Source: Streptomyces aureus (GTDB taxonomy: Bacteria; Actinomycetota; Actinomycetes; Streptomycetales; Streptomycetaceae). From it: a stretch of 64,000 nucleotides of DNA. Numbering within the stretch: the stretch's first letter is position 1; each line of letters opens with the position of its first letter. The position numbers and the translations under genes are program-made. Below, piece by piece: positions 41,635 through 51,656 of this stretch. Where the stretch lies: assembly GCF_000725495.1 (NCBI RefSeq), contig NZ_JNZD01000005.1, positions 62,001-126,000 on the forward strand, written 5' to 3'. The notes below the pieces were generated by a model. That model made no database searches. It had not been told where the DNA came from and worked only from the letters and a program-made list of their open reading frames with translations.

Positions 41635-41645
41635 CGGGCCCGGGG

Positions 41646-43517
41646 TCAGGCCTCGCGGGCGCCGGCGTACATCTCGTCGATGAGGTGCTTGTACGCCTTC
41701 TCGACCACCGGGCGCTTCAGCTTGAGGCTCGGGGTGATCTCGCCGTGCTCGACGTCCAGGTCGCGGGGCAGCAGCCGGAACTTCTTGATGGTCTGCCAGC
41801 GCTGCAGACCACCGTTGAGCTCCTTCACGTAGCCCTCGACGAGGGCGACCGTCGCGGGCGCCGCGACGACGTCGGCGTACGACTTGCCCTCCAGCCCGTT
41901 GCCCTTCGCCCACTCCAGGATCGACGGCTCGTCGAGGGCGATGAGCGCGGTGCAGAAGTTCCGGTCGGCGCCGTGCACGAGGATGTTCGAGACGTACGGG
42001 CAGACGGCCTTGAACTGGCCCTCGACCTCGGCGGGCGCGATGTACTTGCCGCCCGAGGTCTTGATGAGGTCCTTCTTGCGGTCGGTGATCCGCAGGTAGC
42101 CGTCCGCGGACAGCTCGCCGATGTCGCCGGTGTGGAACCAGCCGTCGGCCTCCAGGACCTCGGCGGTCTTGTCGGGCAGCCCGTGGTAGCCCTCCATGAT
42201 GCCGGGGCCGCGCAGCAGGATCTCGCCGTCGTCGGCGATGCGCACCTCGGTGCCGGGCACCGGCTTGCCGACCGTGCCGGTGCGGTAGGCCTCGCCCGGG
42301 TTGACGAAGGAGGCGGCCGAGGACTCCGTGAGGCCGTAGCCCTCCAGGATGTGGATGCCGGCACCGGCGAAGAAGTAGCCGATCTCCGGCGCGAGCGCGG
42401 CCGAGCCGGAGATGCAGGCGCGCAGGTTGCCGCCGAAGGCCTCGCGGATCTTGGCGAAGACGAGCGCGTCGGCGACCTTGTGCTTGGCGCCGAGCGCGAA
42501 CGGCACCGAGGCCGAACCCGTGCGGCGGAAGTTGTCCTGGCTGGCCTTCGCGTAGTCGCGGGAGACCTCGGCGGCCCACTGGAAGATCTTGTACTTGGCG
42601 CCGCCGCCGGCCCGTGCCTTGGCCGCGACCCCGTTGTAGACCTTCTCGAAGATGCGCGGGACGGCCGCCATGTACGTCGGCCGCACCACCGGAAGGTTCT
42701 CGATGATCTTGTCCACGCGGCCGTCGACGGCGGTCACGTGCCCGACCTCGATCTGGCCGGAGGTCAGGACCTTGCCGAAGACGTGCGCGAGCGGCAGCCA
42801 CAGGTACTGGACGTCGTCCTGGCCGAGCAGACCGGTCGAGGCGATCGCCTTCGCCATGTACGACCAGTTGTCGTGCGGCAGCCGGACGCCCTTGGGGCGG
42901 CCCGTGGTGCCGGAGGTGTAGATGAGCGTCGCGAGCTGGTCGGCGGTGATCGCGCCGACGCGCTCCTTGATCAGCTCGGGGTGCTTCTCCAGGTACGCGG
43001 AACCGCGCGCCTCCAGCTCGGCGAGGGTCAGGACCCAGTCGTCGGTCTCGACGCCCTCGGGGTCGATGACGACGACCCGGGTGAGCTCGGGGAGCTCCGC
43101 GCGCTTCTCCCGGGCCTTGGCGAGCTGGGCCGCGTCCTCGGCGATGAGCACCCGGCTCGCGGAGTCCGAGAGGATGAACGCCGACTCCTCGGCGTTGGTC
43201 TGCGGGTACACCGTCGTGGTGGCCGCGCCCGCGCAGAGGATGCCGAGGTCGGCCAGGATCCACTCGACGCGGGTCGAGGAGGCGAGCGCGACGCGCTGCT
43301 CCGGCTCGACGCCGAGTTCGATGAGACCGGCCGCGATGGAGAAGACCCGCTCGGCGGCCTGCGCCCAGGTCAGCGACTTCCACTCGTCCGGCCCGCCGCC
43401 CGAGGCCGGTACCGGGTACCGGTATGCCTCGGCGTCGGGCGTAGCCGCCACGCGCTCCAGGAACAAGGCGGCGACGGACGGCGGACGGTTCTCGATCAGG
43501 GTCTGTGTGTCGCTCAC
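41646..43517 (-). CDS. fadD: Long-chain fatty-acid-CoA ligase
   Basis: AMP-forming ligase of 623 residues that activates fatty acids with CoA. The ATP/AMP motif YTSGTTGRPKGVRLPH is near 180-195, EGYGLTESSAA near 355, and the hinge-region GWFHTGDIGELSADGYLRITDRKKDLIKTSGGKYIAP lies around 450-485. This is the streptomycete type with VLATP-dependent N-terminal domain. GTG at 43517 is preceded by GGAGG. A perfect palindrome in its promoter region looks like a TetR-type operator, consistent with control by acyl-CoA. It is monocistronic. Confidence 0.95.
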   Translation of the reverse strand: MSDTQTLIENRPPSVAALFLERVAATPDAEAYRYPVPASGGGPDEWKSLTWAQAAERVFSIAAGLIELGVEPEQRVALASSTRVEWILADLGILCAGAATTTVYPQTNAEESAFILSDSASRVLIAEDAAQLAKAREKRAELPELTRVVVIDPEGVETDDWVLTLAELEARGSAYLEKHPELIKERVGAITADQLATLIYTSGTTGRPKGVRLPHDNWSYMAKAIASTGLLGQDDVQYLWLPLAHVFGKVLTSGQIEVGHVTAVDGRVDKIIENLPVVRPTYMAAVPRIFEKVYNGVAAKARAGGGAKYKIFQWAAEVSRDYAKASQDNFRRTGSASVPFALGAKHKVADALVFAKIREAFGGNLRACISGSAALAPEIGYFFAGAGIHILEGYGLTESSAASFVNPGEAYRTGTVGKPVPGTEVRIADDGEILLRGPGIMEGYHGLPDKTAEVLEADGWFHTGDIGELSADGYLRITDRKKDLIKTSGGKYIAPAEVEGQFKAVCPYVSNILVHGADRNFCTALIALDEPSILEWAKGNGLEGKSYADVVAAPATVALVEGYVKELNGGLQRWQTIKKFRLLPRDLDVEHGEITPSLKLKRPVVEKAYKHLIDEMYAGAREA

Positions 43518-43568
43518 GACATCCTCCGGGGCCCGCGGCAGTGCGGCTGGCTCAATTGCGGCTGTTGT

Positions 43569-43584
43569 TTAACTCGCGAGTAAC
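43569..43584. promoter_or_regulatory. Palindromic operator in the fadD promoter
   Basis: TTAACTCGCGAGTAAC: a perfect ACTCGCGAGT core (43572-43581) with partial symmetry beyond, 50-65 bases upstream of the fadD start. TetR-family regulators of fatty-acid genes in actinobacteria often bind such ACTCGCGAGT-type sites. No regulator gene is adjacent. Confidence 0.5.
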
Positions 43585-43676
43585 TACCGAGCAGAGATCA
43601 GACTAGAGCGCGTCCGGCCGGTGCGTAAGAGGCGGCGGCCGGTCACTTCTTGCAGGACACACACAGGAGACAAGCA

Positions 43677-43710
43677 CAGGGCCCGCCGCGCCGAAGCGCG
43701 ACGGGCCCTG
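43677..43710 (-). terminator. lepA terminator
   Basis: A 15-bp stem with one mismatch and a CGAA loop lies 20 bases beyond the lepA stop codon. Confidence 0.8.
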
Positions 43711-43730
43711 AAACACGGGATTCCGCGGGG

Positions 43731-45599
<1,869 letters not shown>

Positions 45600-45913
45600 G
45601 CAGGGTCCTGTCTCTTGAGGCGCCTTGTGCCTCGGGTCGGATCGATACGTAGGTTCCATGGTCCCACGCGCGAGGGGCTGCGACCGGTTCGGGCCGCGTC
45701 GGCGCGGGACCCGCGACCGGTCCGAAGCCCCTGACCAGCGCTTCGGCGAGCGCCCCCGGGTCCGGGGAGCACCACCGGTTTGGGCCGGTCGCGGGGGGAC
45801 TGGTAGCCTGGGTGGCTGTGTCTCATGCCCTCTCTGCAGGAGACGCACCCAAGAAAATCAAACGGCGGGTGAGACGTGACGTCTTGCGCGCCTGAACCTG
45901 TAAAGGCTCATCA
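45600..45913. other. lepA-rpsT divergent promoter region and rpsT leader
   Basis: It must hold both promoters. TAGCCT at about 45803-45808 with TTGGGC 18 bases before it is a plausible rpsT promoter, leaving about 100 bases of leader. That leader can form hairpins, for example AGACGT-G-ACGTCT near 45872-45884. Autoregulation of S20 through its leader is known in other bacteria; here it is only a possibility. Confidence 0.45.
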
Positions 45914-46180
45914 GTGGCGAACATCAAGTCCCAGATCAAGCGGATCAAGACCAACGAGAAGGCCCGGCTGCGCAACAAGGCCGTCAAGTCCTCTCTGAAG
46001 ACCGCGATCCGCAAGGCCCGCGAGGCTGTTGCCGCGGGTGACGTCGAGAAGGCCACCGTCGCGGCGCGCGAGGCTTCGCGCAAGCTCGACAAGGCCGTCT
46101 CGAAGGGCGTCATCCACAAGAACCAGGCCGCCAACAAGAAGTCGGCGCTTGCTTCGAAGGTCGCTTCCCTCCAGGGCTGA
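45914..46180 (+). CDS. rpsT: 30S ribosomal protein S20
   Basis: Helical ribosomal protein of 88 residues that binds 16S rRNA in the body of the small subunit. The start [22 protein letters not shown] and the [21 protein letters not shown] region are typical. It begins with GTG at 45914 and the codon usage is that of a highly expressed gene. It is transcribed alone and divergently from lepA. Two strong hairpins follow, the second shared with the convergent holA. Confidence 0.98.
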   Translation: MANIKSQIKRIKTNEKARLRNKAVKSSLKTAIRKAREAVAAGDVEKATVAAREASRKLDKAVSKGVIHKNQAANKKSALASKVASLQG

Positions 46181-46269
46181 GTCGGCTGAGCTCTCCGGGG
46201 CTCAACCCCTGACTTGACCGTCGGCCGGACCCGGGCGGGCCCTCTCTCTCCGCCCCCGACCGATGTACC

Positions 46270-46311
46270 GGATTCACGCACGATCTGCGTTCGCCACGCG
46301 GGCGTGAATCC
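46270..46311 (+). terminator. First hairpin downstream of rpsT
   Basis: GGATTCACGC (46270-46279) pairs perfectly with GCGTGAATCC (46302-46311) across a 22-base loop. The stem is less GC-rich than a usual terminator, so it may be a processing site or a 3' stabiliser. Confidence 0.5.
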
Positions 46312-46321
46312 ACCGGCTTGA

Positions 46322-46373
46322 ACCGAAGGCCCCGCTCCCTCCCTTCCCCGGGAGAACGAGCGGGGCCTTCGGT
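46322..46373. terminator. Bidirectional terminator between rpsT and holA
   Basis: A perfect 16-bp stem (46322-46337 with 46358-46373, CGAAGGCCCCGCTC type) separates the convergent genes and can terminate both. Confidence 0.85.
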
Positions 46374-46390
46374 GTGCTGTCCCGGCTGTC

Positions 46391-47377
46391 CTAACGGCGG
46401 CCGGCGCGGGCGGCTCGGGCGACGGCCACGACCGCCTTCTCCAGGGCGTACTCGGGGTCGTCCCCGCCGCCCTTGACGCCGGCGTCCGCCTCCGCGACGG
46501 CGGTGAGCGCCATGGCGACACCGTCCGGGGTCCAGCCCCGCATCTGCTGCCGCACGCGGTCGATCTTCCACGGGGGCATCCCCAGCTCACGGGCCAGGTC
46601 GGCGGGCCTGCCGCCGCGCGCGGACGACAGCTTCCCGATCGCCCGCACCCCCTGCGCGAGCGCACTGGTGATCAGGACGGGGGCCACGCCGGTCGACAGC
46701 GACCACCGCAGCGCCTCCAGCGCCTCGGCCGCCCGCCCCTCCACGGCCCGGTCGGCCACGGTGAAGCTGGACGCCTCGGCCCGCCCGGTGTAGTACCTCC
46801 CGACGACGGCCTCGTCGATCGTCCCCTCGACGTCCGCGGTCAGCTGCGACACCGCGGACGCCAGCTCCCGCAGATCGCTCCCGATGGAGTCCACGAGAGC
46901 CTGGCAGGCCTCGGGCGTGGCCGCCCGGCCGAGCGTCCGGAACTCGCCGCGCACGAACGCCAGCCGGTCCGCCGGCTTGGTCATCTTGGGACAGGCGACC
47001 TCCCGCGCGCCCGCCTTGCGCGCGCCGTCGAGCAACCCCTTGCCCTTGGCACCGCCCGCGTGCACGAGCACCAGGGTGATCTCCTCGGCGGGCGCGGCCA
47101 GATACGCCTTGACGTCCTTGATCGTGTCGGCCGACAGGTCCTGGGCGTTGCGCACGACCACGACCTTGCGCTCGGCGAAGAGCGAGGGGCTCGTGAGCTC
47201 GGCGAGCGTGCCCGGCTGCAACTGGTCCGGGCTGAGGTCCCGGACGTCCGTGTCGGCGTCGGCGGCCCTGGCGGCGGCCACCACCTCCTGCACGGCACGG
47301 TCGAGCAGGAGATCCTCCTGGCCCACGGCCAGCGTGACGGGGGCGAGAGGGTCGTCTTGTGCGGTCTTCTTGGCCAT
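46391..47377 (-). CDS. holA: DNA polymerase III delta subunit
   Basis: Clamp-loader subunit of 328 residues that opens the beta clamp. The N-terminal AAA+-like domain begins DPLAPVTLAVGQEDLLLDRAV near residue 8, and the region LGMPPWKIDRVRQQM near 270 belongs to the C-terminal collar domain, as in HolA. ATG 47377 with MAKKTAQDD is the conserved start; the open frame upstream is repeat sequence. It faces rpsT across a shared terminator, as in other streptomycetes. comEA and comEC lie about 4 kb upstream on the same strand, the common actinobacterial order. Confidence 0.93.
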   Translation of the reverse strand: MAKKTAQDDPLAPVTLAVGQEDLLLDRAVQEVVAAARAADADTDVRDLSPDQLQPGTLAELTSPSLFAERKVVVVRNAQDLSADTIKDVKAYLAAPAEEITLVLVHAGGAKGKGLLDGARKAGAREVACPKMTKPADRLAFVRGEFRTLGRAATPEACQALVDSIGSDLRELASAVSQLTADVEGTIDEAVVGRYYTGRAEASSFTVADRAVEGRAAEALEALRWSLSTGVAPVLITSALAQGVRAIGKLSSARGGRPADLARELGMPPWKIDRVRQQMRGWTPDGVAMALTAVAEADAGVKGGGDDPEYALEKAVVAVARAARAGRR

Positions 47378-47700
47378 CACGGAAAGCATCCCACGCGCCA
47401 CCGACAACCCGGACCGACCGGCACCCCCGGCTCCGCCCGCCGGTCCGGCAGACCGGGACACCGGGACACCGGTGGTCCGGGACACCGGGACACCGGTCCA
47501 GGAGACCGGGCGGGGCTCGGTGACGAGCCGAGCGCGCACCTGGCGGGGCGGGCGTGGGGGCCGGGGCGGCGGGGCCGGGACGGCCGGACGGGAACGGACG
47601 CCATGGCTGTCCCGTCAGCGCGGGCGGGACCGCACGGAGAGCGATCCGGTCCGCGGCCCCGGCGTCGGGACTACGAGCGGCGGGGCTACGGGCGGCGGGA
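47378..47700. other. 323-base gap upstream of holA with a short repeat
   Basis: The region holds the holA promoter and a 21-base exact repeat, CCGGGACACCGGGACACCGGT, at 47453-47473 and 47477-47497, itself made of GGGACACC units. The open frames have no streptomycete coding pattern. Confidence 0.6.
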
Positions 47701-47946
47701 CTACGGCTCCTCGTGCCAGCCGTCCCACTCGGCCGCGAACTCGTCGAGTTCCTTCGGGTCCAGCCGCTCCTCGGGGTCCGTCAGGACCACCAGCCACTGC
47801 GCGTCCTCGGCGTCGTCCTCGCCCGCGAGGGCGTCCCGGACGAGCTGCGGTTCCTCCGCCAGCCCGAACCGGTCGCCGACGGCCTCCGCCGCCTCTTCCG
47901 CCGCGTCACGGTCGGGCAGCACCAGTACATGTCTCACGTCGCTCAC
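47701..47946 (-). CDS. Small acidic protein, possibly RraB-like
   Basis: A cytosolic protein of 81 residues with many Asp and Glu. It begins VSDVRHVLVLPDRDAAEEAAEAVGDRF and ends DEFAAEWDGWHEEP; the closing YDGW-like element recalls the RraB RNase E-inhibitor fold. That likeness is by eye and weak. The GTG at 47946 with GGAAG eight bases upstream is preferred; a start at 48021 would add 25 residues. It lies just upstream of the arylamine N-acetyltransferase stop codon with 91 bases between. Function is unknown. Confidence 0.65.
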   Translation of the reverse strand: MSDVRHVLVLPDRDAAEEAAEAVGDRFGLAEEPQLVRDALAGEDDAEDAQWLVVLTDPEERLDPKELDEFAAEWDGWHEEP

Positions 47947-48037
47947 CCGGACATCTTCCGGCACACGGGAGGCCCCCGAGGCCGGGATCGGGACCCGGAG
48001 CGTGTGATCTGCGCTGCTCATCGGACCGGAGGCACGA

Positions 48038-48868
48038 CTACCCGAACTTCCCGACCTCCGGCACCCGGTCCAGTTCGATCCCGAAACGCTCCCGATACGC
48101 GGTCAGCATCTCCTCGTCCGTCGTCAGTTCCGTCACCTCCTTGGTCCCGTCGGCCGCGGACACGGTGAACCTGCGGCCGCCGAGTGTGATCCGTCCCCCG
48201 TCCTCGGTGACCCGCGAGCAGACCAGGGACCGGGTGAAGTGGGACTGCGGCGAGGTGGTGTGCCACCAGGCCCCGGCGACGAAGTCCCCGAGCACGCGCG
48301 GCCGCACCTCCAGCCGGTACTGCCGCTTGTCGCCCATGAGGACGTCGAGGTCCTCGTGCTCCCGCGCACCGCCGGCACCCCGCACTCCCGCCGCGTCCGG
48401 CGCCGACTCCACGACCCGGAACACCCCGGCGGGATCGTGCTGTTCACCCCGGTCCGTGAACGACAGCGGGTAGTGGCTGTGCGCCCCGAACCCGACGTCC
48501 GTCAGCCAGTCGCCGCCGTCCACCGTCCGCACCCGCAGCGCGAGATGGTCGTACGGGATGCCCGGCTTCTCCTCGTCCCCGTACACCCGTGCCGCGAGCA
48601 GCGTCACGTCGAAGCCCAGCGCTCCCAGCAACGCACCGAACGCGCCGTTGAGTTCGTAGCAGAAGCCCCCTCTGCGAGCACCCACCACCTTGTCCAGGAG
48701 CCTCTTCTCCTCCAGCACGATCTCCTCGCCGAGATGGATGGACAGGTTCTCGAACGGCACCGTCCGCAGATGGCACAGCTGCAGCTCGCGGAGCACGTCG
48801 GACGTGGGCCACGCCGGGTGCTCGGCCCCGATGCGGCGAAGGTAGGCGTCGGCCTGCGCGGATTTCAT
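48038..48868 (-). CDS. Arylamine N-acetyltransferase
   Basis: Acetyl-CoA-dependent NAT of 276 residues that acetylates arylamines or closes amide bonds in natural-product pathways. The catalytic triad is visible: Cys69/70 in GGFCYELN, His near 108 in PYDHLALRV, and Asp near 123 in LTDVGFG. Residues around FENLSIHLGE (about 38-47) are also conserved. The start ATG 48868 has only a weak ribosome site. It lies immediately before comEC on the same strand, with no biosynthetic cluster nearby, so a detoxification role is the simplest guess. Confidence 0.92.
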   Translation of the reverse strand: MKSAQADAYLRRIGAEHPAWPTSDVLRELQLCHLRTVPFENLSIHLGEEIVLEEKRLLDKVVGARRGGFCYELNGAFGALLGALGFDVTLLAARVYGDEEKPGIPYDHLALRVRTVDGGDWLTDVGFGAHSHYPLSFTDRGEQHDPAGVFRVVESAPDAAGVRGAGGAREHEDLDVLMGDKRQYRLEVRPRVLGDFVAGAWWHTTSPQSHFTRSLVCSRVTEDGGRITLGGRRFTVSAADGTKEVTELTTDEEMLTAYRERFGIELDRVPEVGKFG

Positions 48869-48872
48869 GCCT

Positions 48873-51656
48873 TCAGTGTCGCGCCACACCCAGCCCTTCG
48901 CCCGCACCCGTGACGGCGAGATCACCGTCCTCGTCGGTCCGCAGCACCACCGCGCCCCGGGCCCGCAGGGCCCCGACCGTGCTCGGGGCGGGATGTCCGT
49001 ACGGGTTGTCTCCCCCTACCGAGACGAGCGCGAGGCGCGGAGCCACCCTGCGTATCAGTTCCGGGTCCTGGTACGCGGAACCGTGGTGGGCGACCTTGAG
49101 CACGTCGACACCGTCCAGCCCCGCGGCTTCCGGCGATCTCGACAACGCCCGCTGGGCGGGCGGCTCCAGGTCGCCGAGGAGCAGCAGCCGCAGCCCCGCG
49201 GACCGTACGAGCAGGGTGACGCTGGCGTCGTTCGGGTCGTCCGGCGGCGGGTCCGGATCCGGCGGTGGCCACAGGACCCGCCAGTCCAGGCGCCCGGCGC
49301 ACCTCCGCTCCCCGGCCACGGCCCGGGTCACCGGGATGTGCCGTTCCGCCGCCTCCCTCCGTACGAACTCGGCCTGCTCCGGGGGCTCTTCGAAGCCGGT
49401 CGTCTCGATCTCGCCCACCGAACGCCCCCGCAGCACACCCGGCAGGCCCGCCACATGGTCGGCGTGGAAGTGCGTCAGGACGACCAGCGGGATCCTGGTC
49501 ACCCCGAGCGTGCTCAGACAGTGGTCCACCAACGCCGGATCGGGCCCGGCGTCCACCACCACCGCGCTGCCGTCCCCCACCGCGAGGACACCCGCGTCGC
49601 CCTGCCCCACATCGCACATCGCGAACCTCCAGCCGGGCGGCGGCCACCCCGTGATCACCCTGGTGAGCGGCGGCGGCTGCACCACGAACAGCAGGAGCAG
49701 CGCCGCGACGACGACGGCCGCCGGCGGATGTCTCAGCAGCCGCCGGCCCGCGGCCACGCCCACCGCCGTGACGAGCGCCAGCAGCAGGGCGCCCGTCCAG
49801 TTGTCCGGCCAGTCCACTCCCCCGCCCGGCTGGGCCGCCCCCGTGCGCGCGATGTCCGCGATCCACCCCGCGGGCCAACCGGCGCACCACGCGGTGAACT
49901 TGGCCACGGGCATCGCCACGGAGGCGGTCGCCAGGGTGGCGAACCCGAGCACCGTGGCCGGAGTGACCGCGAACTCCGCGAGGAGATTGCAGGGCACCGC
50001 CACCAGACTCACCCGGGCGGACAGCACGGCGACGACCGGGGCGCACAGGGCCTGCGCGGCGGCGGCCGCGGCCAGCGCCTCGGCCGCACGCGCGGGCACC
50101 CGGCGCCGGCGCAGCGCAGCGCTCCAGCGCGGGGCGAGGGTGAGCAGCGCTCCGGTCGCGAGGACGGAGAGCAGGAATCCGTAACTGCGGGCGAGCCACG
50201 GGTCGTACAGCACGAGGAGCAGCACCGCGGCGGCCAGGGCGGGGATCAGCGATCTGCGGCGCCCGGTCGCGACGGCGAGCAGCGAGATCGATCCGCAGGC
50301 CGCCGCCCGCAGGACGCTCGGGTCCGGCCGGCACACGATCACGAACGCGAGGGTGAGCGCTCCGCCGAGCACGGCGGTCGCCCGGAGCGGGACTCCGAGC
50401 CGGGAGGCCAGTCCCCGGCGTTCCACCCGCTGGGCGAGGCCCGGCGGCCCGAGGAACAGTGTGAGGACGATGACGAGATTGCCTCCGCTGACGGCGAGGA
50501 GATGGGTGAGGTCCGTGGCCCTGAAGGCCTCGTCCAGCTCCGGTGCGATCCGTGAGGTGTCGCCCACCACGAGCCCCGGCAGCAGTGCCCGCGCGTCCGC
50601 GTCCAGACCGTCGGTCGCCCGCCGCAGTCCTTCGCGCAGCCGGCCCGCGAACCGTTGCGGACCGGACGGCGCCCCGACCACCTCCGGCGGTGCGCTCCCG
50701 CGGACCCGCAGCACAGCCGCGATGTCGTCCCCGTCCACCAGGGCGGGCACGACCCGTGCGGTCACGCGCAGCCGGGTCGACGGCAGCAGGCCCTGCCACG
50801 GCGAACGCCGGCCGGTCTCCGGGAGCCCGAGCCCATCCGTCCGCCGAGGCCCTCCGGCCTCCGCGGGGGCACCGGCCGCTTCCAGACGCCGGTGTCCTCC
50901 CGTCTTCCCCTGCGCACCCCGCCGCGAGCGGACGTCGACGATCACGAGCACCGGTGTCCGGGTGGCCAGCTCCGTGCCGTCCGCCCGGACGACGCGGGTG
51001 ACGTCCGCGTCGAACAGCAGGGCCGTCGGGGCGACGTGGTCCCCGGTGATCCGGGGCCGGGTGAGCCGGGGATCGGAGGTGAGCTCCACCTCGGCGGTGA
51101 CGTCGGCGAACCTCTCCGCCAGCGCCGGGACCGGTCCGCGTCGCAGGTCCGCCGCGTGCAGTCCCGCCGAGGCCGCGGCGGCGCCGACACAGAGGAGCAC
51201 GGCGGAGACCGATGCCCACAACCCCGGCCGCGCCGGCCCGGCACGGGCGCTGGTCCCGGCCCGCGCGCTGTCGGCCCCTGCGGGCGGAACCTTCCCTTCC
51301 GCCCGTGTGCACCGCCTCCCCGCCCGGGTGCACCGCCTCCCCGCCCGGGTGCCCCTCCGCCCCGCCACCAGCAGGCCGCCGCCGATGACCAGGGACACCG
51401 CCGCGACGGCCGTGACCCAGCCCGGTGACAAGCCGACGCTCACGGCCGCCGTGATCCAGACCGCCGCCGCGGGCGCCACGAGCCGCAGATCGGTGGGTCC
51501 CTCCGCCCTGGGGTGCGCGTCCCCCAGACGGCTCCCCGCCGCCGCGTGCACGGGCCTTCGGCCGGTGGCGCCGGGGGGATCGGCCGGACGGCGCGACGCA
51601 CCCCGCGGTTCCCCCGGCCCTTCGCCCGGCAGCGGTCCGGCCCGCTCTCCGCTCAT
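48873..51656 (-). CDS. comEC: ComEC/Rec2-family DNA-uptake protein
   Basis: Large membrane protein of 927 residues that would form the channel for single-stranded DNA in transformation. It has a long Arg/Ala/Pro-rich N-terminus with repeated GRRCTRA units (encoded by a 21-base repeat), a DUF4131-like region, the Competence membrane domain (around 370-640, LTHLLAVSGGNLVIVLTLF), and a C-terminal metallo-beta-lactamase domain with LTHFHADHVAGLPGV near 740. Its ATG overlaps the comEA stop. Natural transformation is not known in streptomycetes, so the present role is open. Confidence 0.93.
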   Translation of the reverse strand: MSGERAGPLPGEGPGEPRGASRRPADPPGATGRRPVHAAAGSRLGDAHPRAEGPTDLRLVAPAAAVWITAAVSVGLSPGWVTAVAAVSLVIGGGLLVAGRRGTRAGRRCTRAGRRCTRAEGKVPPAGADSARAGTSARAGPARPGLWASVSAVLLCVGAAAASAGLHAADLRRGPVPALAERFADVTAEVELTSDPRLTRPRITGDHVAPTALLFDADVTRVVRADGTELATRTPVLVIVDVRSRRGAQGKTGGHRRLEAAGAPAEAGGPRRTDGLGLPETGRRSPWQGLLPSTRLRVTARVVPALVDGDDIAAVLRVRGSAPPEVVGAPSGPQRFAGRLREGLRRATDGLDADARALLPGLVVGDTSRIAPELDEAFRATDLTHLLAVSGGNLVIVLTLFLGPPGLAQRVERRGLASRLGVPLRATAVLGGALTLAFVIVCRPDPSVLRAAACGSISLLAVATGRRRSLIPALAAAVLLLVLYDPWLARSYGFLLSVLATGALLTLAPRWSAALRRRRVPARAAEALAAAAAAQALCAPVVAVLSARVSLVAVPCNLLAEFAVTPATVLGFATLATASVAMPVAKFTAWCAGWPAGWIADIARTGAAQPGGGVDWPDNWTGALLLALVTAVGVAAGRRLLRHPPAAVVVAALLLLFVVQPPPLTRVITGWPPPGWRFAMCDVGQGDAGVLAVGDGSAVVVDAGPDPALVDHCLSTLGVTRIPLVVLTHFHADHVAGLPGVLRGRSVGEIETTGFEEPPEQAEFVRREAAERHIPVTRAVAGERRCAGRLDWRVLWPPPDPDPPPDDPNDASVTLLVRSAGLRLLLLGDLEPPAQRALSRSPEAAGLDGVDVLKVAHHGSAYQDPELIRRVAPRLALVSVGGDNPYGHPAPSTVGALRARGAVVLRTDEDGDLAVTGAGEGLGVARH
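51307..51348. repeat. 21-base tandem repeat inside comEC
   Basis: GTGCACCGCCTCCCCGCCCG occurs twice in tandem (51307-51327, 51328-51348) with a third partial copy, giving Arg-Cys-Thr-Arg-Ala units near residue 110 of ComEC. Being a multiple of three, it does not break the frame. Confidence 0.8.

Larger units (their letters stand above)
41254..41645. other. 392-base gene-free stretch between the phosphatase and fadD
   Basis: It contains the promoter region of the phosphatase gene (41254-41400), a degenerate short tandem repeat (about 41452-41578) and the fadD terminator. Open frames across it, for example one of 88 codons on the minus strand rich in FVRAP units, are products of the repeat and not genes. 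Confidence 0.6.

Noticed and set aside
37630..41832. 1400-codon open frame on the plus strand
   Set aside because: Antisense to hemW and the SpoIIE-type phosphatase, both of which have complete catalytic motifs on the other strand.
45600..45913. Known riboswitch in the lepA-rpsT region
   Set aside because: Hairpins exist, but I could match no conserved riboswitch core; an S20 autoregulatory leader remains only a possibility.
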